In this document: in pieces, positions 34,077-43,000 of the stretch
Position numbering within the stretch: position 1 is the stretch's first letter
How the letters are laid out: every line of letters begins with the position of its first letter
NCBI GenBank assembly: GCA_934489015.1
Contig: CAKSSN010000008.1
Span: 43,900 to 107,899, forward strand
Direction: 5' to 3'
Source: an uncultured Clostridia bacterium
GTDB taxonomy: Bacteria > Bacillota > Clostridia > UBA1381
Length of the DNA stretch: 64,000 bases
Translations under genes and position numbers: made by a program
Notes under the pieces: model-generated
Seen by the model: the letters and a program-made list of their open reading frames with translations, nothing else
Database searches by the model: none
Told to the model about the DNA's origin: nothing

Positions 34077-34092
34077 ATATATTGTTGTATGT

Positions 34093-34121
34093 TTGACATT
34101 CCATTTTGTCCGTTTTACATT
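34093..34121 (+). promoter_or_regulatory. Possible second rpsU promoter P2
   Basis: TTGACA (34093-34098), a 17-base spacer and TACATT (34116-34121). Its start would fall close to the GGAGGGAGGG ribosome site at 34131-34140, leaving a very short leader. It is weaker evidence than P1. Confidence 0.4.
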
Positions 34122-34147
34122 CGACTTGTCGGAGGGAGGGATACACA

Positions 34148-34324
34148 GTGTCTGAAATAAGAGTAAAAGATAATGAATCATTAGATAGTGCGCTTCGCAG
34201 ATTTAAGCGTCAGTGTGCAAAATCAGGCGTTATGTCAGAAATCAGAAAGCGTGAGCATTACGAAAAGCCCAGCGTTAAGCGTAAGAAAAAATCTGAAGCA
34301 GCCAGAAAAAGAAAATTTAAGTAA
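34148..34324 (+). CDS. rpsU: 30S ribosomal protein S21
   Basis: A 58-residue S21. It begins SEIRVKDNESLDSALRRFKR and ends in the basic KRKKKSEAARKRKFK, the usual Firmicute form. The start is GTG at 34148, with GGAGGGAGGG about seven bases upstream. An ATG at 34106 is in frame but lies before the ribosome site and adds residues not found in S21. rpsU-yqeY is a common pair, and yqeY follows after 11 bases. Confidence 0.97.
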   Translation: MSEIRVKDNESLDSALRRFKRQCAKSGVMSEIRKREHYEKPSVKRKKKSEAARKRKFK

Positions 34325-34335
34325 GGTGAATATAA

Positions 34336-34779
34336 ATGTCGCTTAAGGATCAGCTTGCAGCAGACCTTAAAAGTGCAATGAAAGACAAGGATATTGTCAG
34401 AAAAAATGTTGTACAGTTTATAAGAGCAGGTATACTGCAGATTGAAAAGGATAAAAAAATCACTCTCGACGACGATGGCGTAATTGATGTTATAGCTAAA
34501 CAGCTTAAACAAAGACGCGACTCTCTTCCGGATTATGAAAAAAGCGGACGTGAGGATTTAATCGCCGAATTAAAAACGGAAATGGACATATTAATGGGAT
34601 ACCTTCCCAAGCAGCTTACCCGTGAGGAGCTTGAAGAAATAGTTAAGAACGCTGTTGAAGAAACAGGCGCATCCTCCGTTAAGGATATGGGTAAAATTAT
34701 GGCTGCGGTTATGCCGAAAACAAAGGGCAGAGCCGACGGAAAGGTTATAAATGAAATTGCGAGAAGCTTTTTCAATTAA
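34336..34779 (+). CDS. yqeY: GatB/YqeY domain protein
   Basis: A 147-residue YqeY. It starts MSLKDQLAADLKSAMKDKD, continues LLRAGILQIE-like (VQFIRAGILQIEKDKK) and has DILMGYLPKQLTREELEEIV and MGKIMAAVMPKTKGRADGK. The domain resembles the tRNA-binding tail of the GatB amidotransferase subunit, and its own function is not settled. It follows rpsU closely and is the last gene before tRNA-Thr. Length is typical. Confidence 0.95.
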   Translation: MSLKDQLAADLKSAMKDKDIVRKNVVQFIRAGILQIEKDKKITLDDDGVIDVIAKQLKQRRDSLPDYEKSGREDLIAELKTEMDILMGYLPKQLTREELEEIVKNAVEETGASSVKDMGKIMAAVMPKTKGRADGKVINEIARSFFN

Positions 34780-34822
34780 TTACGACGAAATTTAGAGGGC
34801 GAGTAATTCGCCCCTAATATAT

Positions 34823-34898
34823 GCTGGTATAGCTCAGTTGGTAGAGCAGCTCATTCGTAATGAGCAGGTCGCGGGTTCGAGTCCCATTACCAGCTCCA
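34823..34898 (+). tRNA. tRNA-Thr (anticodon CGT)
   Basis: A 76-base cloverleaf. The acceptor arms are GCTGGTA and TACCAGC, the D-arm is GCTC...GAGC, the anticodon stem is GCTCA/TGAGC with loop TTCGTAA, the T-loop is TTCGAGT, and the CCA end is encoded. The T-stem GCGGG/CCCAT has one C-A mismatch and a G-T pair. CGT reads ACG codons. It is followed at once by a terminator. Confidence 0.95.
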
Positions 34899-34941
34899 AA
34901 ATAAGCGTAAGTCTTGTTTTCAGGACTTACGCTTATTTTTT
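34899..34941 (+). terminator. Terminator after tRNA-Thr
   Basis: AATAAGCGTAAGTC pairs with GACTTACGCTTATT around a ten-base loop, followed by a T-run. The stem begins directly after the CCA of the tRNA. Confidence 0.9.
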
Positions 34942-35162
34942 AGCTCTATAATAAATATTGGGGTCAGAAAAATTTACAAAACAAACGAGCATATCTGCTC
35001 CGGCTTCCGCACAACAGAATTGAACAAAAATATTACGGTAGGATTTAATCACTTCACATGATAACAAATCCCACACAATTTGCAGTAAGATGCCGCAAAA
35101 AAATTATTTTATATGTTATTATAAAACACAGTATTTCAACAGCTTTTTGACTTTGCTTTTAA
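34942..35162. other. AT-rich gap without visible features
   Basis: About 220 bases between the tRNA terminator and the end of the convergent transporter gene. I see no gene, RNA or repeat. Confidence 0.5.
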
Positions 35163-36050
35163 TTATAATACATTTATTATAAATAAAGCCAAGAACGTCA
35201 TAACTACGCCAATAATACATTTTGCATTTATACGTTCATGAAAAAACGCCGCAGACATTATAGTCGATAAAATCAACGCTCCTCCTTGCGCCAACGGATA
35301 CAGCTCTGCAGCCGAAAGATATTTTGCTGCCACTGTCTTAAAATATGAATATAAAAACAGACATACCGACATTATTAAGATATACGCAAATATCGGTCTT
35401 ATATCTGTTTTTTTACCGTTTGTTGACGAATAAGAAAACGCAAAATAGCAGCCTAAAAGTATTATTCCCGAAAACAAGTATGTATAGAAATTGAATGTTG
35501 CTACAGAAACACCTTCAGACATTTTTATAAAAAGCTTTTGCGAAAAATCAGACACACCGTTTGAAATGCCGCAAAAAAGTAATAAGCACAGCGAACGAGC
35601 CGTTATCTTATGTTTTATGGAATTATTGTATGAACACATAATACATACCGCAATTAACAAAATAGCAATTCCAGCTATGTGCCTAACGGTAATACTCTCA
35701 TTAAATAATATTGCGCATCCGATCATAGGTATAAGAATACCGATTGTACAAAAAACATCCAACATCATATATGCGCCTTTTTTCACAGCTATTAGCCATA
35801 ATACAATAAAAGCCGAATTTGCCAGACCGGAAACCAACGTGATAGATAAAGTTTTGCAATCCATCTTAAATCCGTGTATTCCATTACTAATAATAAGCAT
35901 CACAAATCCGATCACTATACATAAAAACATTCTTAAAGAATTTGCAAGCATCGCATCTGTATATTCATTCACATAACCGCTTGTTTTTTTCCCGCAGTAC
36001 CCCTTTGTTGCCCCTGCAAAAAGCGCTATAAGTAAAAACAAATAACTCAT
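35163..36050 (-). CDS. EamA/DMT-family transporter
   Basis: A 295-residue integral membrane protein with about ten helices in two halves, the drug/metabolite transporter fold. The second half shows VAAKYLSAAELYPLAQGGAL and ILSTIMSAAFFHERINAKCI, with the helix-end HERI... pattern usual for EamA proteins, and ILFNESITVRHIAGIAILL is the equivalent in the first half. The substrate is unknown. It follows the ADP-ribosylglycohydrolase-like gene on the same strand, about 100 bases downstream, and may carry its substrate or product. Confidence 0.88.
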   Translation of the reverse strand: MSYLFLLIALFAGATKGYCGKKTSGYVNEYTDAMLANSLRMFLCIVIGFVMLIISNGIHGFKMDCKTLSITLVSGLANSAFIVLWLIAVKKGAYMMLDVFCTIGILIPMIGCAILFNESITVRHIAGIAILLIAVCIMCSYNNSIKHKITARSLCLLLFCGISNGVSDFSQKLFIKMSEGVSVATFNFYTYLFSGIILLGCYFAFSYSSTNGKKTDIRPIFAYILIMSVCLFLYSYFKTVAAKYLSAAELYPLAQGGALILSTIMSAAFFHERINAKCIIGVVMTFLALFIINVL

Positions 36051-36135
36051 TTAATTTTTATTCCACCTTTACATCTCACACAATCAATGTGTAGTCATGA
36101 TAATATAAACACTCTTTTTATGATATTACAGTCTT

Positions 36136-37752
36136 TTATTCATAAATCAAATCAGTACACCATTTGCATTTATGCCAATGATTTCCGTCATATTGCCGAA
36201 ATCCTATTGCAAATTTCAGAGTTTCACTTCGTCTTAACAGCTTTATAATAATTTCGTTTTTGCCTTTATTCAGCTCGACAAGTGAAAAATTATTATACGG
36301 CGTCCAAAGACGCATCTCGTCCTTTTCAAGCACTGTTTGTCCGTTCAACAATATTTTGAATCCGTCATTGTTACCGACGATAAACCAAATCTTTTGTTTT
36401 TGAGGCGACGTTATATACGCTCTGGCGTAACAGCACATCTGTCCCTCCATTGTCATCTTACTGTCAATATCTATAAAGTCCTCATATGAATCAATAGTAA
36501 AACTCGGCTTTTCATCGTTAAAATTTCCAATATATTTTTTGTTCAAAAATACCTCGTTATTTACCATGCATACTAAATCGGGCAAAACACATCCCTCACT
36601 ATGAGGACTGGGGTAATCCGGGTTCATCGGCTGATTAAGCTGGTCAAAATACGGTCCAAAGACTTCCCAGTGCACAGGTTTAATACTTTTTTTCGCCTTT
36701 TCCAAACCTTCATTTGTAGCGTATTCTATTGTCAACTTTTTATCCGGTCTTTCTTCCGAAAACGGCGCATTTGTTATTTGCAAAACAAAATTAGGAGTTT
36801 TCAACGCAAGCTTTGCCGTGTCTTCTGCCAGTCTTTTTATGCTGTCAGACGGTCGTACAACATCTACGCCGCACACAAAATAGTCATTTATCAGCGTATT
36901 TGTATCAGACAATGCATTATACCCGGTTATAATGCCTACAATCGATGCGGCACTTGCACAAGTACAATCCGTATCATATCCACACTGAAGAGCAACATTT
37001 ATTGTTTTACGCATATCAGTATTTCCATATAGCAGAGCTATAAGCACAAATGCAAGATTTTGTACAACATTCGTAAAATCAGGATGTGAGTATTTTTCAA
37101 GCACAGCTTGTCTTACTGCTTTCCATTCCGCGCCATCTTTAAACATCTCAATAACTGTATCAAAAGCTCTTTTCAGCTTGCAATCCGTCGGAATAAATCC
37201 CATAGCAACAGATATAACTTTTTGAATATCTTTTTCAAAAAAAGCTTCTGCTTCCGCCGCTGCTAAAAATTGTTCCGCCCACACTGAGTTATCAGCATGA
37301 TCAAGGGTTGCGTCTATATATGCGTATTGCGCGGCAAGCTTAGGGTTTCCTGCCGAAATTATTCCCCAAATTTCCGAACGTATCGGACAACCCATTCCTT
37401 CCTTAAAAAAAGAATTGTTTATAATCCCCGAATACGGCGGCTTTATTCCTCTCATATAATTTTTTAAAAAATATCCGTATTCCGAAAACGGATACCAACA
37501 TTTCTCAACCCACGCATCAGCCAAATCGCACGAATCAATAATTGTTCCTTTATTCTCAAGAACATCAAGCCATAAAAGCTGTAAATCCAAATCGTCGTTT
37601 GGCAAATCAGGATTATATATCTCTGTGAAATCATCAACCTCAATCAGTTTTTTTATGCCCTCAACCGGTGCACCTGCTGCACCGCCAAGACATTTTCCAT
37701 ACCAACAGCCATGCACCTTATTAACAAATTCCGAATAATCTATTTTTCTCAT
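36136..37752 (-). CDS. ADP-ribosylglycohydrolase-fold protein with C-terminal carbohydrate-type domain
   Basis: A 538-residue protein. Residues 1-320 have the ADP-ribosylglycohydrolase fold: HGCWYGKCLGGAAGAPVEG, then NDDLDLQLLWLDVL with acidic metal ligands, and GYDTDCTCASAASIVGIITG near residue 270. Residues about 370-538 (VGNNDGFKILLNGQTVLE, LVELNKGKNEIIIKLL) form a beta-sandwich like those on glycosidases. Members with this domain pair are often linked to sugar catabolism and may cleave N-glycosidic bonds other than ADP-ribose. AGGAG lies eight bases before the ATG at 37752, preferred over 37770. Confidence 0.85.
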   Translation of the reverse strand: MRKIDYSEFVNKVHGCWYGKCLGGAAGAPVEGIKKLIEVDDFTEIYNPDLPNDDLDLQLLWLDVLENKGTIIDSCDLADAWVEKCWYPFSEYGYFLKNYMRGIKPPYSGIINNSFFKEGMGCPIRSEIWGIISAGNPKLAAQYAYIDATLDHADNSVWAEQFLAAAEAEAFFEKDIQKVISVAMGFIPTDCKLKRAFDTVIEMFKDGAEWKAVRQAVLEKYSHPDFTNVVQNLAFVLIALLYGNTDMRKTINVALQCGYDTDCTCASAASIVGIITGYNALSDTNTLINDYFVCGVDVVRPSDSIKRLAEDTAKLALKTPNFVLQITNAPFSEERPDKKLTIEYATNEGLEKAKKSIKPVHWEVFGPYFDQLNQPMNPDYPSPHSEGCVLPDLVCMVNNEVFLNKKYIGNFNDEKPSFTIDSYEDFIDIDSKMTMEGQMCCYARAYITSPQKQKIWFIVGNNDGFKILLNGQTVLEKDEMRLWTPYNNFSLVELNKGKNEIIIKLLRRSETLKFAIGFRQYDGNHWHKCKWCTDLIYE

Positions 37753-37841
37753 ACCGCAGCTCCTATTCATTCACTTTAATGTATATCTCTCATAATCTCT
37801 TTTATTCCAATTTTATAATAAATGTTTAGATTATCAAAAAT

Positions 37842-39791
37842 TTACAAATCAATTTCAAAAAGCCTTGCCGAAAGTCTGTTTTCAAGTTTAACGGAAAGAC
37901 GTCCGCCGCAGAAATTATATTTACACTCAAGCTCTGTCGGATAAATAACCCTTGCGGACGATTTTTCGCCGACATAGCGCGACAAATCAAATATTTCCGC
38001 GTCATTTTCGGAATTTACTCTCCACACCGCAAGCAGAATTTTTTCATCGTTTTTAAGACCGAAACAGAAAAATCCGTTTTTGCTCATGCTAAACGTTCCG
38101 CAGGGGTATATGGGATACGCATTTTTAATAAAATCCCTGTTTTCCTTAAACATTTTTACCGCGCTTTTTATCAGCTCAAAATTTTTCTTATCGGAATATT
38201 CTATATGACCCGAAAGATACATAACTCCGAGCATTGAATTTATCATATTAAACGCGGTTTCCTCGCCGTTTTCCCAAAGCTTTATGCGCTCCGCGCTGAA
38301 ATATTTGTCATAGTCCTCGTCACGCGCTTCAAACGGCAAAGGATAGGGATACGACCAAATACCGCACTTTTCCGGCTCCGAATACGCCATGCAGCCCGAA
38401 ATAATGGACGGATTATTATAATAAAACTCCTGATCGCTCGTGCTGAACAGCTGAAAATGCCTCATTGTTTCGCCGTCCGCTCTCATCGCGCCGCTTGCGC
38501 AGTTTTCAATAATCATATCGGGATATTTTGCGTGCACCTCATCAATAAAGCTGTTAAACGCTTCCGAGCAGGAGCGCAGCTTTTCGCTTCCGCCGTCATA
38601 GCCTATGCCGGACGTCTGATTATAATCGTTTTTAATATATCTGATACCTTTTTCATAAAGCATATCAAAAACGCGCATAAAATAGCTGCGTACCTCGCTC
38701 AAATTAAAGTCGACAAGATACCTGCCGCTGCCGCCTGCAAGCTCTCCGCATTTTTTCAAAAGCCAATCGCTTTTTTCCCTGAAAAATCGTGTGTTTTTCG
38801 TTATGCTGTCAATTTCGAGCCATGCGCCGGCAAGCATACCCTTTGACGAGATATATTTTATAATTCCGTCAAAACCGCCGTCAAATCTCTTATCCTCAGG
38901 CTCCCAGTCGCCGAGTCCGTCCTCGCCCGTTAAAGCTTTGTACCAGCCGTCGTCCATGCAGAATATCTCACATCCTGCCTCCGCCGCCGCGTCAATAATC
39001 GGTGTGAGCGTTTTTGAAAACGATTTTGCCCAGATACAGTTCATATAATCATTAAAAATTACAGGAATTTTATCAAAGCTTACATTGCTGCGCTCTCTTT
39101 TGCATTTAATAAGAGCCGCAGCAGCTTCCTCAAAGCCGCCGTCCGTGCAGCCGTATATACATTCCGAAGATGTGTATTCCTCACCGCTGCCGAGCTTCAG
39201 GCTCCAGAGGTCATTATTGCAAAAGGCTGTGTTAATCTCCGCATAAAGCGTACTGTTGTTGTCGGTGCCGATTTCAATATACCAGTTCCACGCCGCTTCC
39301 GCTTCAAAAAACCACGTTTTCCCCAGCTCCCTGTCCTCAAGAAATACAATCGGATAATATAAAGCCGTGCTCTGATTTCCGACAGAGCGCAAAATAAACG
39401 CGTTTGAACACACATGATTTGAAGACAGATATAAGCCTGCCTCCGCAAGTGACGAGCTTTTCCACTGCGCCTCTCCCTGCCATGCACTGCGGCAGTAATG
39501 AATTACAAATCTTCTCTCGTCATACCAGTCAATTATTCCGCCCTTGCCTATTTCGTCAATGTAAGCCGAGCTGACGTGCTTTAAGCATACGCTGTCAGGC
39601 GAAATATTTTTAACCGTAACGCTTTGGCAAACCGCATCGCCAAAGCGTTGTACATTCTTTTTAACCTCAAATTTTTCGGATGTAAATATTCCGTTTTCAC
39701 TCTCCGAAAAAGCTGTTGTTTTGTGTCCCGATGTAACCCATCCGCTCATGTTGTCGCCGTATTCTCTTATTATAAAATTATCACTTTTCAC
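37842..39791 (-). CDS. Alpha-galactosidase, GH36-like
   Basis: A 649-residue intracellular glycoside hydrolase of clan GH-D. The barrel contains CMDDGWYKALTGEDGLGDWE and GMLAGAWLEIDS, with the nucleophile Asp in GIRYIKNDYNQTSGIGYD and the acid/base Asp in QLFSTSDQEFYYNNP. IIENCASGAMRADGETMRHF is also typical. It should release terminal alpha-galactose from raffinose-type or galactomannan sugars. No signal peptide is present. The start is GTG at 39791, with a G-rich stretch (GGGGTGTGG) just upstream. Its own promoter is at 39825-39853. Confidence 0.93.
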   Translation of the reverse strand: MKSDNFIIREYGDNMSGWVTSGHKTTAFSESENGIFTSEKFEVKKNVQRFGDAVCQSVTVKNISPDSVCLKHVSSAYIDEIGKGGIIDWYDERRFVIHYCRSAWQGEAQWKSSSLAEAGLYLSSNHVCSNAFILRSVGNQSTALYYPIVFLEDRELGKTWFFEAEAAWNWYIEIGTDNNSTLYAEINTAFCNNDLWSLKLGSGEEYTSSECIYGCTDGGFEEAAAALIKCKRERSNVSFDKIPVIFNDYMNCIWAKSFSKTLTPIIDAAAEAGCEIFCMDDGWYKALTGEDGLGDWEPEDKRFDGGFDGIIKYISSKGMLAGAWLEIDSITKNTRFFREKSDWLLKKCGELAGGSGRYLVDFNLSEVRSYFMRVFDMLYEKGIRYIKNDYNQTSGIGYDGGSEKLRSCSEAFNSFIDEVHAKYPDMIIENCASGAMRADGETMRHFQLFSTSDQEFYYNNPSIISGCMAYSEPEKCGIWSYPYPLPFEARDEDYDKYFSAERIKLWENGEETAFNMINSMLGVMYLSGHIEYSDKKNFELIKSAVKMFKENRDFIKNAYPIYPCGTFSMSKNGFFCFGLKNDEKILLAVWRVNSENDAEIFDLSRYVGEKSSARVIYPTELECKYNFCGGRLSVKLENRLSARLFEIDL

Positions 39792-39824
39792 CTTACCACA
39801 CCCCGATAAAAAAATTATGGATAG

Positions 39825-39853
39825 AGTATATCACATTTTGCTTTAAAAGTCAA
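39825..39853 (-). promoter_or_regulatory. Promoter of the alpha-galactosidase gene
   Basis: Minus-strand TTGACT (39848-39853) and TATACT (39825-39830) with a 17-base spacer, about 35 bases before the GTG start. Confidence 0.7.
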
Positions 39854-39990
39854 TATTTTTATGAGCACATAGTTAAATATTTTTTAAATGGTCCTTATCA
39901 GATTTGCTTCACGGTAAAACCAAAAACTTATCTATATTACATAAACATAAAATAAATATTATGCAGTATGCTGAAAAGCTTTAAAAATTA

Positions 39991-40019
39991 TTGTCAAATG
40001 TATTTTTTTGTGGTAAGAT
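39991..40019 (+). promoter_or_regulatory. Promoter of the secreted-protein pair
   Basis: TTGTCA (39991-39996), a 17-base spacer and TAAGAT (40014-40019), about 50 bases before the ATG at 40072. It is the only good promoter seen before the two large genes. Confidence 0.6.
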
Positions 40020-40071
40020 TATTATAAGTTTTATCAGCCTTGAAATACGGGCTTTTAACGGAGGGGAGAAA

Positions 40072-43000
40072 ATGAAACTAAAAAAGAGGCTAACAAGCCT
40101 TGCTTTATCGCTGAGTGTTACCGCAAGCCTGTTTACTGCCGTTTTGATAACAGTAAATGCAACGGAAGCGACCTACACACCGGATAAAGCAATCCTTGAA
40201 AATATTCTAAACGGTGACAGGCATTTTGTTATTGACACACTGGTCGGTGACAGCGGATTTCACACTGATTTTTCAACAAATCCGCACGCGTTGGTAAATT
40301 ATATCGGCAGCGAAAACACAATGATGGATAATGTTTTGAGCCAATATCAGAACAAAGACGATCCCAATTACAGCGCTACATATAAAGCGGCTGTTGATGT
40401 TACGGAAAAGGTATATAATTCAGATGAGTATGCACAAACGGTAGCTGACTTTGTTACCGAATTCGGTGCGGATCTGCTGTCAAGTTTCAGTACAGACGCA
40501 GCGAATTTTGCAAGTGACCTTACATACAGTAAAAGCCAGCTTAATTATGAAAGTATTTTAAAAGAAGCTCTTGCAAACGATTATACCGCGTCTGACGGAA
40601 CGGAGCTTTCCACAAAGGAAATAGAGCTTGAAAATCTTGAAAGACTTGAAAAAGGTTTAAAATGCCTAAAGGCATTTCAGGCATTTGCACTGTCTTACGG
40701 AAAAGCAAACAACTATGATGAAAAAGATGAAAATTTCAAAAACAAATATGACTATTTCAAAACATATCTTACCTCATACAGTGACAGCATAGAAAAAGCT
40801 TTGAGCAGCTTTGAAAAGGTTATGAAAATAGATGACGCGGACGAAATAAACACATTTTTAACACTGATGGGTACGGTGGCGCAATACGATTTGTATTGTG
40901 AAGAAATTCAAGCCGTCGGCTCGGATATTCCACAATATGCCACCACATATTTTGTTTCGGACGATGATTTAAAAAAGATGAAATTTGATAAGTCCGTTAT
41001 AAGCGGTGTATCGAATACCCTGTCATCATATATGTTTATAAACTCTATAGCAACGCAAAGAGATTCAATTTCCGATACACTCACAAGAATGTCACAGACG
41101 GCAAACCCATCTCTTAAACCGATTCTTGTTGATTTTGCAAGCGAGGTCGGCAATGCAGGCGATGCAAAGCTGATGGGCTACCAAACACTTATGAAAACCT
41201 TGCGTGACGAAAATGCGGTAATTGATTTTTCCAAATGGAGTGCAAAAAAGATTACAGACAAGTTCGCTGTTATGAAGAAGATGAAAAAAGAAGCGCTGAA
41301 CTCGGCACTCGGCAAAACAATTTCGAGTGCAACGGCGGTTGCAGGCATTTCATCATGGTGTGCAGATAAGGCGGCAAGCTTTGGCGATACCTGCAAAAAA
41401 ACATATGAGCTTAAATATTTGAGAACACTAATCGCACAAACAGTGACAACATATAAATCAGATATTTCTGTATACAATTCAGATAAAACAGAAGAAAACG
41501 CCGGAAAAGTCCTTGATGATTTGCTTATGCTCCAAAAATTAAGACTTCGCGGCGAAAAGATAGCTTATGAAATGACGCAAGGACAATGGAATTCCCCTCT
41601 CGGCAGACTCCTTGCAAGCGGAACGCTCAGTCAGGATAAAATGCTGATGAATTATCTTGATGAAGCATATCAGGCAAGAGTTGACGCATTTATCGGAGCA
41701 TCAGCAATGCCCTTTTCTACCGATTCAATAACTGTCGGCAGCGGCGAACAGCTTGCTATCGACTATGACTCCTCCTGCGGTGGTCTTGTCGGCAGATACA
41801 CAAAAGCAGATAAAACAATGTACGGTATCGGTGAATTGCAATATAAAATTGCAAACGGTATTACGGTAAATTCCGGCGGTACGCTGCTTACAATTTCTAC
41901 TTCAAATAACTGCAATATTCCGTTTATAAATAATAACGGCGGAACAGTGCTTGTATCATCAAATACGCAAGGGATCACCGAAATTTCGCAAGGCAGCGGT
42001 ACTCTCGTGCTTGGCAGCGGTACATTTGATATAGGTAACCTGTATCTTTCCGGCGGTGAGGTTAAGTCGAGCAAGGGTGCAGCCTTAAACGGAATAAATC
42101 TTATAACCTCAAATGCTCCGTCATTTGTAAATACTACATTATCGTCTACCGCATCAGCGGAAATTAACGGTACAATTTCAGCGCCCATAAATATATATGG
42201 CAATTTGAAAGGCAGCGGCGCTGTGCAGAATATAACAATATGCGGCAGCGGCACACAATATATTAACGGTGGCTTATCAGCCGAAAATTTAGTATATGCA
42301 AACAGCGGTACGGTCAGACAAAACGGAACAATTACAGTTAATAAAACAGTTAAAAACACTTCTTCAAAAGTTGTCGGCGGACAAAATACCGTACTTAAAT
42401 CAGCAGGAAATATTATCGGAAATCATTATAACGGCGGTTTAACGCTTGACGGCGTGACTGTTTCCGATGACAAAAACTTCGGCGGCAGCTTATATACTCA
42501 AAACACAGTCAACCTTTCAAATGTAAGTGTCGACGGTACGCTTGCTCAACAAAGCGGAACACTTAACATAAGTGGAAATGCTGCCGTTACAAGTGACTGT
42601 GCGTTTAATTCTTCCGTATACTGCAAAGGAACACTTAAAGCAGGCGGCGACATAAATGTGTCGGGTGCAAACGCATTTAAAAAAATAATTACAGCAGGGA
42701 AAACACAGCAAGCTATTAACGGAACAATAAATGTTAATAACTTTACAAACCTAAATACAAAGGGTCTAAAAATAAACAATACAGTTAATGTAAGCAATAC
42801 CTTGACAAATACAAGCGGTAAAATTCAGGGCATGGGAATGACACTTTTATCCGGCGGCAGCTTCGGAGCTGATACCTATGACGGAGATATTACAATTTTA
42901 AGCACCTGCACTATTCCCAAAAGCATAACGGGAAACGTGATTATCAACACAAATGAGAGCATAAACAGAGATACCGTTATCGGAGGTTATCTAAACGCAA

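Noticed and set aside
34148..34324. ATG at 34106 as the start of rpsU
   Set aside because: It lies before the GGAGGGAGGG site and adds 14 residues not found in S21 proteins.
41763..42797. Long hydrophobic frames opposite the beta-helix protein
   Set aside because: They mirror the Asn/Gly/Thr-rich repeats of the real gene and lack starts with ribosome sites.
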